Source: an uncultured Lachnospiraceae bacterium (GTDB lineage: Bacteria; Bacillota; Clostridia; Lachnospirales; Lachnospiraceae). From it: a DNA stretch of 56,424 nt. This document shows, piece after piece, positions 8,702 to 18,051 of the stretch. Each line of letters begins with the position of its first letter. The stretch's first letter is position 1. The stretch lies in assembly GCA_947626365.1 (NCBI GenBank), contig CANQRW010000014.1:1-56424 (forward strand), read 5' to 3'. The position numbers were made by a program, and so were the translations under genes. The notes beneath the pieces are model-generated. The model saw nothing but the letters and a program-made list of their open reading frames with translations. It searched no databases and was not told the DNA's origin.

Positions 8702-9118
8702 TCATGTCAGCAGCGTCAATATAATGGCCGGAATCAGGAATATAAGCCCGGATATCACACTGGAGGCCAGACGGCAGGCCGTCCGCTCTTCCGGCTCCAT
8801 CTCTTCATCGGTAGTGATATGCTCATCCACGAAATCCACCATATCCGTGTAGCTTCTGACCACAGGCTTCTTCTTCCGCTCCTCCAGCAGGTGATGGATC
8901 TTCATGTTGTCCAGGCTCAGATAGGAAAACCAGGCCATGGCCAGCAGGCATACGCCCACGAACAGTCCTCCGTCCCGGAAGGCCACCAGAAGCCCTCTGC
9001 GGTTAATGTACCGGTTCCAGAGAAGAATGGCCGTCAGAGCCACAGAACTCTTGGTGACACACTTATAGAAGATGGAGCGGGCCATGTAGGGCTGATACAG
9101 CGCCAGTATTCTTTTCAT
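8702..9118 (-). CDS. Small membrane protein of unknown function
   Basis: A 138-residue protein with two hydrophobic stretches in the first half (about residues 23-40 and 52-72), a charged soluble segment with HHLLEERKKKPVV and many acidic residues, and a final membrane helix (about residues 115-137, ASSVISGLIFLIPAIILTLL). The short N-terminus MKRILALYQPYMARSIFYK is basic and should stay inside. The start at 9118 follows AAAGGA. I do not recognise the family. It lies 22 bp beyond the terminator of the peptide importer operon, hence is probably transcribed separately or by readthrough. Confidence 0.65.
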   Translation of the reverse strand: MKRILALYQPYMARSIFYKCVTKSSVALTAILLWNRYINRRGLLVAFRDGGLFVGVCLLAMAWFSYLSLDNMKIHHLLEERKKKPVVRSYTDMVDFVDEHITTDEEMEPEERTACRLASSVISGLIFLIPAIILTLLT

Positions 9119-9139
9119 AATAAATCCTTTTGGCAGAAA

Positions 9140-9170
9140 AGAGACTGCCACATGGACTGCGACAGTCTCT
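9140..9170 (-). terminator. Terminator of the peptide importer operon
   Basis: An 8-bp stem AGAGACTG/CAGTCTCT encloses a 15-base loop and is followed on the minus strand by TTTTCTG. It lies about 60 bp after the last opp gene and before the next ribosome binding site. Confidence 0.7.
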
Positions 9171-9228
9171 GTTTTATTTGCGGTACACTCAAACGTCCAG
9201 TCAGTCAGCCGTTCGTTACGCGGGCTGT

Positions 9229-10170
9229 CTACTTCGCGCTGTCGATCTCCTTGCGGTATCCCTCCAGCTCTTTCTGATTGCCCCAGACGAAATGTCCCGG
9301 AAGGATCTCCTCCCACACCGGGCCGTCCTTGCTGTAATCATGGACGGACGGATCGTAAACCAGAAGCTTTTTGTTTTTCTCCAGCTCCGGATCCGGGATG
9401 GGCACCGCGGAAAGCAGCGCCTTGGTGTAAGGATGGAGCGGGTGAAGGAACAGCTTCTCCGCCTCGGCCAGCTCCACGATCCGACCCTTATGGATAACGG
9501 CGATCCGGTCGGAAATGAAACGAACCACCGACAGATCGTGGGCGATGAACAGGTAGGTCAGCCCTCTGCTCTTGCGCAGCCGGTTCAGCAGGTTCAGCAC
9601 CTGGGCCCGGATGGACACGTCCAGAGCGGAGATGGGTTCGTCGGCTACCACGAACTCCGGCTCCATGATCAGAGCCCGGGCAATCCCGATACGCTGCCTC
9701 TGACCGCCGGAAAACTCATGGGGGAACCGGGAAGCGAACTCCGGAAGAAGTCCCACCTCACGGAGGGCTTTCTCCACCTTCTGCTTCCGGTCGTCCTCAT
9801 CCTTATACAGATGATGGTTGATCAGTCCCTCGGAGACGATGTAGTCCACCTTGGCACGTTCATTCAGGGAAGCCATGGGGTCCTGGAAGATCATCTGGCA
9901 CTTCTTGATCACTTCCAGATCCAGCTCCTTGGGGATCTTGCCGCTGATTCTCCGGCCCTTAAACAGGATCTCTCCGGCCGAAACCGGGTTGATCCTGGTG
10001 ATGGCACGGCCGATGGTGGTCTTGCCGGAACCGGACTCGCCTACCAGGGAGAAGGTCTCCCCTTTGTAAATATCAAAATTTACATGATCCACCGCAACAA
10101 ATTTATGCTTGCCGGAACCGAAGGTAATCTGCAGATCCTTGATCTCGATCAGTTTTTCTCTCTCTGCCAT
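9229..10170 (-). CDS. oppF: Oligopeptide/dipeptide ABC transporter ATPase, OppF/DppF type
   Basis: Second ATPase of the peptide importer encoded at 9229-15113. Walker [11 protein letters not shown]-loop [11 protein letters not shown], signature [15 protein letters not shown], Walker [14 protein letters not shown] and H-loop [11 protein letters not shown] are all intact. The C-terminal oligo_HPY region ([20 protein letters not shown]) is the mark of the Opp/Dpp subclass; in DppF-type ATPases a Cys cluster often follows, but none is seen here. A GTG at 10179 overlaps the previous stop; ATG 10170 after GAGGGTG is preferred. Length 313. Gene symbol reflects the family, not a proven substrate. Confidence 0.93.
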   Translation of the reverse strand: MAEREKLIEIKDLQITFGSGKHKFVAVDHVNFDIYKGETFSLVGESGSGKTTIGRAITRINPVSAGEILFKGRRISGKIPKELDLEVIKKCQMIFQDPMASLNERAKVDYIVSEGLINHHLYKDEDDRKQKVEKALREVGLLPEFASRFPHEFSGGQRQRIGIARALIMEPEFVVADEPISALDVSIRAQVLNLLNRLRKSRGLTYLFIAHDLSVVRFISDRIAVIHKGRIVELAEAEKLFLHPLHPYTKALLSAVPIPDPELEKNKKLLVYDPSVHDYSKDGPVWEEILPGHFVWGNQKELEGYRKEIDSAK

Positions 10171-10175
10171 GCAAA

Positions 10176-11219
10176 TCACCCTCTTCCTCTCATTTTTTCC
10201 CGCAGGGTCCGGATGGAATGGGGCTGCTCAATCTTGGGCGCCCTGGGATCCAGATACCAGGTCTTGGCCTTATGGGTGGGCGACACGTCGAAGAACGGCG
10301 GCTCCTCCTCAAAATCAATGGCCAGCGCCTGCTTGTTTCTCGGCGCGAAGGCGTCGCCCTTGATCTGATTAAACAGGTTAGGCGGCGTACCGTCGATGGT
10401 GGGAAGATCCTCGCCCTTGACTCCCAGCTGAGGCAGCGCCTGCAGAAGGGCCCAGGTGTAGGGGTGCCACGCATCGTAGAAAATCTCATCCACGTTGCCG
10501 ACCTCCACGATCTGGCCCGCGTACATGACGGCCACACGGTCCGCCACGTTGGCCACCACGCCCAGGTCATGGGTGATATAGATAACCGTCATTTTCAGCT
10601 CACTCTGGAGACTCCGGATCAGATTCAGGATCTGCGCCTGAATGGTAACGTCCAGAGCCGTGGTGGGCTCGTCGCAGATCAGGATCTGGGGATGGCAGGC
10701 TACCGCGATGGCGATCACCACACGCTGCCGCATACCGCCGGAAAACTCGTGAGGATACTGATTATACCGGCGTTCCGGATCCGGAATGCCTACCTTTTCA
10801 AGCATCTCAATGGCCATCTTCTTCAGCTGATCGCCCTTTTTGACGCCCTGATTCAATGAAATACTTTCTTCGATCTGCTTTCCTACCTTCTTCAGCGGGT
10901 TCAGAGAAGTCATAGGATCCTGCATGACCATGGAAATCTTCTTGCCGCGGATGGTCATCCACTCTTTCTCCGTCGTGTACTTCGCCAGATCATGACCATC
11001 ATACTCGATGGTTCCGCCGACGATCTTACCGTTGGCGTCCAGCATGCCCAGGAAGGACTTGGTGAACACGGATTTGCCGGAACCGGACTCGCCTACGATA
11101 GCCAGGGTCTCGCCCTCATACAGATCCAGAGAACACTTCCGGATGGCCGTCAGCATCTTGCCCCGTAAGCTGAACTGGATTACCACGTCTTTAGCAGATA
11201 AGATAGGTTCTTTTGCCAT
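10176..11219 (-). CDS. oppD: Oligopeptide/dipeptide ABC transporter ATPase, OppD/DppD type
   Basis: First ATPase of the importer, 347 residues. Walker [10 protein letters not shown] near residue 38, Q-loop [17 protein letters not shown], signature [15 protein letters not shown], Walker [13 protein letters not shown] and H-loop [14 protein letters not shown] are present. The C-terminal [15 protein letters not shown] segment is the oligo_HPY domain. It should pair with the OppF-type protein downstream as a heterodimer under the two permeases. Genes abut closely: 19 bp from the OppC-type gene and a few bases to oppF, so the five genes form one operon. Confidence 0.93.
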   Translation of the reverse strand: MAKEPILSAKDVVIQFSLRGKMLTAIRKCSLDLYEGETLAIVGESGSGKSVFTKSFLGMLDANGKIVGGTIEYDGHDLAKYTTEKEWMTIRGKKISMVMQDPMTSLNPLKKVGKQIEESISLNQGVKKGDQLKKMAIEMLEKVGIPDPERRYNQYPHEFSGGMRQRVVIAIAVACHPQILICDEPTTALDVTIQAQILNLIRSLQSELKMTVIYITHDLGVVANVADRVAVMYAGQIVEVGNVDEIFYDAWHPYTWALLQALPQLGVKGEDLPTIDGTPPNLFNQIKGDAFAPRNKQALAIDFEEEPPFFDVSPTHKAKTWYLDPRAPKIEQPHSIRTLREKMRGRG

Positions 11220-11238
11220 GTTTCGTGTCCTCCAATTC

Positions 11239-12159
11239 TTATACGTGGTTTCTGGGATCCGCCGCGTCAGAGAACGCGTTGCCTACCAGGTAGAAGGTAA
11301 CGGTAATCATAGACACGATCACTGCCGGGAACAGCAGCAGATACGGATAATTCAGGAAATAGTTCCGGGCATTTCTAAGAAGAATGCCCAGGGACGGCGT
11401 GTTGATATCCAGCCCCAGTCCCAGGTAGGACAGGGTGGACTCCAGGGCGATGGTCTGAGGAATGGACAGGGCCAGCCGCAGGATCACCACGCTGATCAGG
11501 TACGGGAAAATGTTCTTGACCAGCACTCGCCACACAGGGGTGCCCAGACAGCGGGACGCCAGGTTATACTCTCGGTCCCGGTACATCAGAACCAGGTTCC
11601 GGACGTTCCGGGCCATGGTAAGCCAGCCGATGCAGATCATGGAAACCGCCATGTTGCGGAAGCTCTGGCCGACTACCAGCGCGATCAACGTCATATAGAT
11701 GATCATGGGAATGTTGTTGATCACATTGTAAACCTCAGTCAGGATACGGTCCATGCTGCGGACATAACCCCAGATGCATCCGATGGTAACGCCCAGGATA
11801 CACTCGCCGGCCGCCACGATCAGGGCCAGCTTGATGGAAACCTGAGCGGCGTACCACACCTGGCACCAGTAATCCCGGCCCAGGTTGTCGGTTCCGAACC
11901 AGAACTCGCTGTTGGGAGCCGTGAAGGCCAGGGAGCTTTCCGAGACCAAATGCTGATAATCAAATTTTCCGATCATAAGAGCTACGAAGGAAAAGATCAC
12001 CAGGCCGAAGAAAATGCATGTCATAACGACAGCAGATTTTTTCTTCAGGAAATTCTGGAAAACAGATTTCCAGTAGGAGTAGTCGGAATATCCGATCCGC
12101 TCCGCCGCCTCGGCGGAATACTCCACCACGCGGAACAGTTCATCCTGTGATTTGCTCAT
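11239..12159 (-). CDS. oppC: Peptide ABC transporter permease, OppC/DppC type
   Basis: A 306-residue inner membrane permease. It has the OppC-type N-terminus (cytoplasmic segment, then a helix near residues 45-65), a large external loop containing FWFGTDNLGRDYWCQVWYAA, and about five further helices with the EAA loop (ASRCLGTPVWRVLVKNIFP) that docks the ATPases. Its ATG overlaps the preceding permease stop by one base (TAATG), implying translational coupling. With OppB it forms the channel for peptides delivered by the lipoprotein at 13113-15113. Confidence 0.92.
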   Translation of the reverse strand: MSKSQDELFRVVEYSAEAAERIGYSDYSYWKSVFQNFLKKKSAVVMTCIFFGLVIFSFVALMIGKFDYQHLVSESSLAFTAPNSEFWFGTDNLGRDYWCQVWYAAQVSIKLALIVAAGECILGVTIGCIWGYVRSMDRILTEVYNVINNIPMIIYMTLIALVVGQSFRNMAVSMICIGWLTMARNVRNLVLMYRDREYNLASRCLGTPVWRVLVKNIFPYLISVVILRLALSIPQTIALESTLSYLGLGLDINTPSLGILLRNARNYFLNYPYLLLFPAVIVSMITVTFYLVGNAFSDAADPRNHV

Positions 12160-13109
12160 TATCTGGTCCCTCCTTTGTCCACAAGCTTGATCCTCGGATC
12201 AAGGATCATCATAGCCACATCACCCAGAAATACGCCGATGATACCCAGAGACGCATAGAGGATGACCAGGGTCTGCACCACGTTCAGGTCATACCGGGTG
12301 ATGGCGTCAGTCAGCAGGGGACCCATGCCGGGAACCGAGAAGAACCGCTCCGCCAGCAGGGAACCGGATATGGTCAGAAGCAGCGAAGTGGGGATGTACT
12401 GGATCAGCGGCACGAAGGCATTTTTCAGCACATGCTTCACCATGATATCCTTGGTAGCCATGCCCTTGATCCTGGCCAGCTTGATGTAATCCTTGTTCAG
12501 CTCATCCACCATGTAACGCCTGGTCCACAGAGCATAATAGGCCACGGAAGACAGGGAGATACAGATGATAGGAAGAATGCTGGATTCCCCTACATTTCTG
12601 GTGGAATACAGGGACGGCAGGCCGAACACCTTGGAGCCCACTACCAGCACCAGAGAGTAGGACACCAGGGACGGCACCGCGTTCACCAGAATGGTATAGC
12701 CAGCCCCCACATGATCCAGCAGATGATCCTTATTCCTGGTCTGGAGAATACCCAGAGCCACGCCCAATACCAGGGAGAAGGCCATGGAAATCAGGCCCAT
12801 CCGCATGGAAACCGTAAATTTGGATCCGATGACGGCGACAACTGGCTGACCGTTTTGAATTCTCCGGGAGGTACCGAAGTCCAGCCGGATGATCTGCCCA
12901 TAAAAACGGAGCAGCTGTTCCCCGATGGGATCCAACATGCCGGCCGCCATCAACTGATCGTTCTTCTGCTCCTCCGTCAGCTTCATCACCTGATCCTCTG
13001 TGAAGTAGTAATCGGTGGGAAGCATCCGCATCAGCAGAAAAACGATCGTTGCGATGACCAGCACAGTAACCAGCGACTGAAGAAGCCGCTTTACTGTATA
13101 TTTTGCCAT
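12159..13109 (-). CDS. oppB: Peptide ABC transporter permease, OppB/DppB type
   Basis: A 316-residue permease beginning MAKYTVKRLLQSLVTVLVI, the typical first helix of OppB/DppB. The long external segment after it contains DPIGEQLLRFYGQIIRLDFG, also family-typical. Six membrane helices are predicted by eye, and the EAA motif (LARIKGMATKDIMVKHVLKN) precedes the last two. It begins 3 bp after the binding-protein stop on the minus strand and is the first membrane component of the operon. Confidence 0.92.
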   Translation of the reverse strand: MAKYTVKRLLQSLVTVLVIATIVFLLMRMLPTDYYFTEDQVMKLTEEQKNDQLMAAGMLDPIGEQLLRFYGQIIRLDFGTSRRIQNGQPVVAVIGSKFTVSMRMGLISMAFSLVLGVALGILQTRNKDHLLDHVGAGYTILVNAVPSLVSYSLVLVVGSKVFGLPSLYSTRNVGESSILPIICISLSSVAYYALWTRRYMVDELNKDYIKLARIKGMATKDIMVKHVLKNAFVPLIQYIPTSLLLTISGSLLAERFFSVPGMGPLLTDAITRYDLNVVQTLVILYASLGIIGVFLGDVAMMILDPRIKLVDKGGTR

Positions 13110-13112
13110 GAA

Positions 13113-15113
13113 TTATTCTCCGGCAGCCGCCTTGAACGCGTCATACTGTTCTGTAGTATAGGCGTCTACAGAAGTCTCCCAGTTCTTATATGTATAGTTC
13201 TGGGCGCCGTACATAGCGTACATCTTGGTATAGTCGTTGATCTTGGTCAGCTCCCAGCTCACATCATAGTAGCAGGGGATAACCAGAGCGTGCTGCAGCA
13301 TGAAGACCTCAGCGTCCACATAAGCGTCATAGCGGGCGTCCATATCGTCGCAGATCTCCCCGGCCTTCTCAGCCATCTCGGAGAACTCCTTGTAGGTAGC
13401 GATCAGATCCTCATCCGTGGCGTCATTGATGTTGGAGTAGTTCTTGGCGTAGTAAGCGCCGTCATAGCCATAGCGCTCCTGATCCACGAAGTTAGCGGGA
13501 TCACCGTAGTCAGCGCCCCAACCGTTGATCTGGAAGGACTGCTTACGGGGAACGATAACCTCCTGAGACAGGCTGGATACGTAGGTTCCGATATTCAGGG
13601 TTACAAAATCATCTCCCAGGCTCTCGGAGAAGATCTGCTTCAGCACATTGTAGGTATCCAGAGCCGTCTGGCTGTTAGCCGCGATGTAAGCGTCAGCCTC
13701 CACCGGGAAGGTAACGCCCTCGGCCGCCAGTTCTTCCATAGCCTGCGCTTTGTATTTCTCAAACAGTTCCTGATTCAGTCTTCTGGGAGTCTCGCCGTCG
13801 GAGGCCGGAACGCCCAGCTTCTCCACAACTCGGTCCGCGTAGTCGGTTCCGTCGGAGAAGTACAGCAGTCCCTTCATGGTGTAAGCCAGGTTCTCGCAGT
13901 GAAGCGGGTAAATGAAGTTATATCTTGCCCAGTAGTCTGTCAGATCCAGGCCGTAATACCAGGCCAGACGGAAGGCCTCGTTGGCAACCGCCTTGTTCCA
14001 GTTGTCATCGGGAGTGCCGTCCTCATTGTTCTTGCTGTAATTCAAATGCATCTGATAGGAATATTTTCTGGGACGCATCTCAGCCAGGTTGTTGTGATAC
14101 TTATGGCCCTCGTCGTCATAGATGGCCCTCAGAGTTGACTCATCCAGGGACACATGGTCGATCTCGCCGTTCTCAAACAGCTGATAAGCCTGAGTCGCGT
14201 CGGTAATGCGGATGGTAACGGAATCAAACCGCTGAGCATCCTTGTCCCAGTACTCCGGGTTGGGAACCAGAGTCTTGGAGTTGCTGTTGATGTACTCTTT
14301 CTCAATGTAAGCGCCGTTGCACCACATCTGCTCGTTGGTCATACCGACCATGTTCTCCACGCCCAGGGTATCGACAAGAGCCTGAGACAGGGGATACAGG
14401 CATGCGGAAGTGCAGACCGTATCAAAATACGGAGCGTTCTGCGTGCAGTGATAGATCAGGGTATAATCATCAGGAGCCTCGATGCCCACCATCTCAAGGA
14501 ACTTGGTGTTATCCATAGACATAGCCTCTTCCGGGCTCAGCCCCTTGGTATACTGAAGATAATCATCCGCGCCGGCAATCAGTGCGCTGGGCATGGATGT
14601 ATTGTTAGAACCATTCTTATGGAAGTTCATAACCCACTCAAGGCCGGTGATCCAGTCCTGGGCGGTACAGTCGGCCATAACATTGCCGTTATAGTCCACC
14701 CATTTCACATCGTCGCGAAGCTTGAAGGTCCAGGTCAGTCCGCCGTCGTCGGTGCCCCACTCGGTGGCTACCGCCGGTACTAACTGACCTTTGTTGTTCA
14801 CTTCCAGAAGGGGTGAATAGACATTACACAGAACGTTCAGATCCGCGGATTTCTCCGTGTTCTGCATCAGGAAGCCTTCCTGCTCGTTGTTCTGAGACTC
14901 ATAAGTAACCAGATCGGTAATGGCATGGGACGCCTCGCCCACGCCGCTGGATGACGCGTTATCCCCGGATCCCGCGTTTTCACTGCCGCTTGCAGCGCCT
15001 CCGGATGCCCCCCCGTCGCCGCTGCCGCTGGAGCTGGAGCCACCGCCGCAGGCACTCAGTACCATGGCAGCCGCCAGCGCAAGCGCTGCTACTTTTGCTG
15101 CTTTCTTTCTCAT
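13113..15113 (-). CDS. oppA: Peptide-binding lipoprotein, OppA/DppA type
   Basis: A 666-residue extracellular substrate-binding protein of the SBP_bac_5 family. The N-terminus has a signal peptide with lipobox LSACGGG (Cys near residue 22), followed by a Ser/Gly/Asn-rich linker of about 40 residues. The family core includes TWTFKLRDDVKWVDYNGN and later NGWGADYGDPANFVD. It is somewhat longer than classical OppA proteins (about 540-600), partly from the linker. It is first in the operon and is preceded by a good promoter; the RBS is GAGAGGAGAG. Oligopeptides are the likely ligand, though related proteins bind dipeptides, nickel or heme. Confidence 0.93.
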   Translation of the reverse strand: MRKKAAKVAALALAAAMVLSACGGGSSSSGSGDGGASGGAASGSENAGSGDNASSSGVGEASHAITDLVTYESQNNEQEGFLMQNTEKSADLNVLCNVYSPLLEVNNKGQLVPAVATEWGTDDGGLTWTFKLRDDVKWVDYNGNVMADCTAQDWITGLEWVMNFHKNGSNNTSMPSALIAGADDYLQYTKGLSPEEAMSMDNTKFLEMVGIEAPDDYTLIYHCTQNAPYFDTVCTSACLYPLSQALVDTLGVENMVGMTNEQMWCNGAYIEKEYINSNSKTLVPNPEYWDKDAQRFDSVTIRITDATQAYQLFENGEIDHVSLDESTLRAIYDDEGHKYHNNLAEMRPRKYSYQMHLNYSKNNEDGTPDDNWNKAVANEAFRLAWYYGLDLTDYWARYNFIYPLHCENLAYTMKGLLYFSDGTDYADRVVEKLGVPASDGETPRRLNQELFEKYKAQAMEELAAEGVTFPVEADAYIAANSQTALDTYNVLKQIFSESLGDDFVTLNIGTYVSSLSQEVIVPRKQSFQINGWGADYGDPANFVDQERYGYDGAYYAKNYSNINDATDEDLIATYKEFSEMAEKAGEICDDMDARYDAYVDAEVFMLQHALVIPCYYDVSWELTKINDYTKMYAMYGAQNYTYKNWETSVDAYTTEQYDAFKAAAGE

Positions 15114-15206
15114 AAAACTCTCTCCTCTCTCTCATATTATTTACCGCGTAAAGAAAAAAAGGCAAAGAATGCTTTTTGTGTACAGGCTTCTTTGCCACAT
15201 GAAACA

Positions 15207-15235
15207 TTTTAACATTTTAACGTGTTATCTGTCAA
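15207..15235 (-). promoter_or_regulatory. Promoter of the opp operon
   Basis: On the minus strand a perfect TTGACA (15230-15235), a 17-base spacer and TTAAAA (15207-15212). It lies about 95 bp upstream of the lipoprotein start. The direct repeat GTTAAAAT/GTTAAAAT across the -10 region might serve as a regulator site, but this is speculative. Confidence 0.6.
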
Positions 15236-15250
15236 GCATATTCCATGTAC

Positions 15251-15312
15251 TAAAAAGGATACTTGCGGACAAATGTCCGTTTCAAACGGACATCCGAAGG
15301 CAGGTATCCTTT
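15251..15312 (-). terminator. Strong intrinsic terminator of the orphan binding-protein gene
   Basis: A 9-bp outer stem (15254-15262 with 15304-15312) and a 10-bp inner stem (15273-15282 with 15284-15293) form a long hairpin followed on the minus strand by TTTTTAG. It ends the unit of 15348-16367 and insulates the opp promoter. Confidence 0.85.
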
Positions 15313-15347
15313 CATTTACTGCATTTTATCCATTGTTTCCCTGTCAT

Positions 15348-16367
15348 TTACTGCCGCTTTGCCGCTTCTGAGTACCGGGTCGTCACCAGTTCCTCATAGG
15401 GAACCCGCTCCGGCAGTTCCCCGGCCTCTTCCAGAATATTCTGAAGCAGGTCAAAACTGGATTTTTCAAAGACGGTATCGCCTTTCCAGGTGTCCTGGGC
15501 CTTGTACCGGTCTACAATAATGGTGATATTCTCCACAGGCGTCTCCTCAAACTGAGGATGGATGGTCTCGGCAATCTCTTCTGCCGTATGAGAATTCACA
15601 TAGTCCAGTCCCTTCTGAATGGCGTTGGTGAAATGCTGGATCAGTTCCGGATTCTTCTCCATGTAGCTTTTCCTGGCGCTGTAGGCGGTATAGGGCACAT
15701 AACCGGAATCCGTTCCCAGGGAAGCTACCACATAACCGTTCCCTTCCAGTTCAAGCCCGGTGGCAAAGGGTTCGAATTCCACCGTATATTCTGCATCGCT
15801 GTTGGTGAATGCGGCGGCTGTCAGGCCGAAATTGATACTCTGGTCGATGGACAGATCCGCCTTGGGATCGATACCGTTCTTCTTTAAAATAAACTCAAAG
15901 ACCATCTCCGGCATGCCTCCGGCGCGGCCGCCCAGAACCTTCTTCCCGATCAGCTTATCCCAGGTGAAGCTGTCGTCCGGCTCCCGGCCCACCAGGAAAT
16001 TGCCGGCCCGCTGGGTCAGCTGGGCGAAATTGACCGCATAGTCCTCCGCCCCGTTGGCGTAAGTGTAGATACTGGCCTCGGAACCCATAAAACCGATATC
16101 CGCCTCGCCGGAGACCAGCGCCGTCATGACCTTATCGGCTCCGCCTCCGTTGACCAGAGTCAGATTGATTCCCTCCTCCTTAAAATATCCCAGCTCGATG
16201 GCCGCGTATTGAGGGGCATAGAAAATGGAATGAGCCACCTCGTTCAAAGTAACCGGCGTCAGCTTGTTCTGAGGCACGGCAGACTGACAGGCCGTAAGGG
16301 AACCTGCCGTCAGCGCCGCTGCTGCCGCTGCCGCGAAACGCCCGAAACGCGTATTGATTTTTCTCAT
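15348..16367 (-). CDS. Orphan ABC substrate-binding lipoprotein, SsuA/ThiY (NMT1) type
   Basis: A 339-residue lipoprotein: signal peptide with lipobox LTACQSA (Cys near residue 27), then the NMT1/SsuA-like core beginning LNEVAHSIFYAPQYAAIE, with GYFKEEGINLTLVNGGGADK and the typical GEADIGFMGSEASIY loop. Family members deliver aliphatic sulfonates, nitrate, taurine or thiamine precursors (HMP) to an ABC importer. No permease or ATPase of that class is in the window, so its partners must be encoded elsewhere. AGGAGG precedes the start. It is 66 bp downstream of the carboxypeptidase gene on the same strand and ends in a strong terminator. Confidence 0.85.
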   Translation of the reverse strand: MRKINTRFGRFAAAAAAALTAGSLTACQSAVPQNKLTPVTLNEVAHSIFYAPQYAAIELGYFKEEGINLTLVNGGGADKVMTALVSGEADIGFMGSEASIYTYANGAEDYAVNFAQLTQRAGNFLVGREPDDSFTWDKLIGKKVLGGRAGGMPEMVFEFILKKNGIDPKADLSIDQSINFGLTAAAFTNSDAEYTVEFEPFATGLELEGNGYVVASLGTDSGYVPYTAYSARKSYMEKNPELIQHFTNAIQKGLDYVNSHTAEEIAETIHPQFEETPVENITIIVDRYKAQDTWKGDTVFEKSSFDLLQNILEEAGELPERVPYEELVTTRYSEAAKRQ

Positions 16368-16433
16368 AAAATCCTCCTCAAATTAAGAAGCGCTAATACT
16401 ACATAATATTGGAGGATCTGCAAGATGTGCATA

Positions 16434-17849
16434 TCAGGCTGCCGGATTTCGATTCGGCTGAACTGGTGCCGTCTCCTCTGCAAACAATTTTGTCTCATCT
16501 GCCGCCGGGTCTTCCTCCCCGCCTTTCTTCTTCGCGAACCGGCTCCATGCACCTGCCAGTTTCTTCAGGTAATCCAGATATCCTGCTTTTCGGGCAGTTC
16601 CGTCCGCCAGGATGGGAATCTCACCCAGTTTCGTCTCCCCAAGCCAGTATTCCAGAGTCCCTATGGTCTGCCCGTCCTCCACAGGCGCCGGCACGGCCTC
16701 CGGCAGTACCGGCTTTCTCTCCACCGCCGAAAAATCTTCTCCATGAAGTCCCAGATAAGAGAATACCCCTCCGTACCGCAGCGGCACCTGGTCCTCCACG
16801 CCGCCGCTCACCGACATCGCCGGCAGAGGAGGCTGCTGTGTATCCTCATACAGCCTGCAGTTGGCATAGCCGTAGTTAAGCAGCGCCGCCGCATCCCCAA
16901 ATCTTGCCTTATAATCCGGCGCCGCCATGACGGAAGCGATGAGACGGACGCCGTCTTTTTCCGCCGTGGCGGACAGACAATATTTGGCAGTTGAGGTGGA
17001 GCCGGTTTTCAGGCCGGTCACTGTGAAATTGGTTGCCATTTTCAGGAGCTTATTGGTGTTGGACAGGCCGAACTCCTTGGTCCCCTGCCTGGTCACATGG
17101 GTGATGGTATCCATCCAGATGGTAGAATAATTGTGAATCTGCGGATAATGATTGATCAGCTCCCGGGACATGATGGCGATGTCCCTTGCCGTAGTCAGAT
17201 GCGCGGGGGATTCTGTCAGTCCGCAGCAATCCTCAAAATGAGTTCCCGTCATACCCAGTCCTGCTGCCCTTTCGTTCATCATGTTCACAAATGTCCCTTC
17301 GTCTCCTGCTATGTATTCGGCCATGGCTACGCTGGCATCGTTGCCGGAGGCGATGACGATGCATTTAATCAGCGTCTCCACTGTCTGAGTCTCGCCTTCC
17401 TCCAGAAACACCTGAGAACCTCCCATGGACTTGGCGTAGGCGCTGGTCACCACCTGATTCGTCATCTGAATCTTACCGCTCTCCAGCGCGTCAAAAATCA
17501 GGATCAGCGTCATGATCTTGGTGATGCTTGCCGGGCTTCTCTGCTCGTCTGCATTCTTTTCATAGATGATCTGGCCTGTGGAAGCTTCCATAAGCACTGC
17601 CGACGGAGACGAGATTTCCGGCCCCGCAGGCAGCTGGGCCGCTGCCCGGACCAGGCTGCTCCCTGCAGGCAGCGCCGGCTCCGCATTTTCAATCCCTGCC
17701 GTCTCCGAACCCGCCTTTCCCCGCAGCAGTTTCGATTCTGCCGGGCTCATCTCTCCCTGCAGCAGTTTCGATTCCGCCGGGATCGCCGTCCCCCATGCTA
17801 TCGACAGCGCCGCCGCCCATGCCGCTGCCATCTTCACAATCTTTTTCAT
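16434..17849 (-). CDS. dacF: D-alanyl-D-alanine carboxypeptidase (DacF/PBP5-like)
   Basis: Exported class C low-molecular-weight PBP that trims the terminal D-Ala of peptidoglycan stem peptides. Signal peptide at residues 1-27; catalytic SxxK in RSPASITKIMTL (about residue 108), second motif SGN in IVIASGNDASVAM, and KTG in TGLKTGSTSTAKYCL. The C-terminal domain follows, and a basic, hydrophobic region near the end (YLDYLKKLAGAWSRFAKKK) may anchor it to the membrane. Between signal and catalytic domain a 36-bp duplication encodes two ESKLL units of 12 residues. ATG 17849 follows GGAGG by 5 nt; an in-frame TTG at 17861 is too close to the RBS. The symbol reflects similarity only. Confidence 0.92.
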   Translation of the reverse strand: MKKIVKMAAAWAAALSIAWGTAIPAESKLLQGEMSPAESKLLRGKAGSETAGIENAEPALPAGSSLVRAAAQLPAGPEISSPSAVLMEASTGQIIYEKNADEQRSPASITKIMTLILIFDALESGKIQMTNQVVTSAYAKSMGGSQVFLEEGETQTVETLIKCIVIASGNDASVAMAEYIAGDEGTFVNMMNERAAGLGMTGTHFEDCCGLTESPAHLTTARDIAIMSRELINHYPQIHNYSTIWMDTITHVTRQGTKEFGLSNTNKLLKMATNFTVTGLKTGSTSTAKYCLSATAEKDGVRLIASVMAAPDYKARFGDAAALLNYGYANCRLYEDTQQPPLPAMSVSGGVEDQVPLRYGGVFSYLGLHGEDFSAVERKPVLPEAVPAPVEDGQTIGTLEYWLGETKLGEIPILADGTARKAGYLDYLKKLAGAWSRFAKKKGGEEDPAADETKLFAEETAPVQPNRNPAA

Positions 17850-17988
17850 TGCGTCCTCCAAAATAAATTCTCTTAATAAATGTATGGACTATGTATTTCT
17901 TTCTATTACATCAACTTTTGGGGCGCGGCCTGTCCGGTCTGAAATGTTTTGGAAAGCTTTGGAATGTTTTGAAATATTTCCGCAGGGA

Positions 17989-18018
17989 TTTACAATCTTC
18001 GACAAATTATGATATACT
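17989..18018 (+). promoter_or_regulatory. Promoter of the polysaccharide deacetylase gene
   Basis: TTTACA (17989-17994), 18-base spacer, TATACT (18013-18018), about 33 bp before the start codon. Upstream lies an imperfect direct repeat of TTTGGAAAG/TTTGGAATG units of unknown meaning. Confidence 0.6.
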
Positions 18019-18051
18019 GAAAACGGAAATTTGGGTATGAGAGGTTTTATT

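Noticed and set aside
9140-9170. Terminator acting on the plus strand
   Set aside because: The hairpin is nearly symmetric and TGTTTTATTT follows on the plus strand, but no plus-strand gene ends here; the minus-strand opp operon does.
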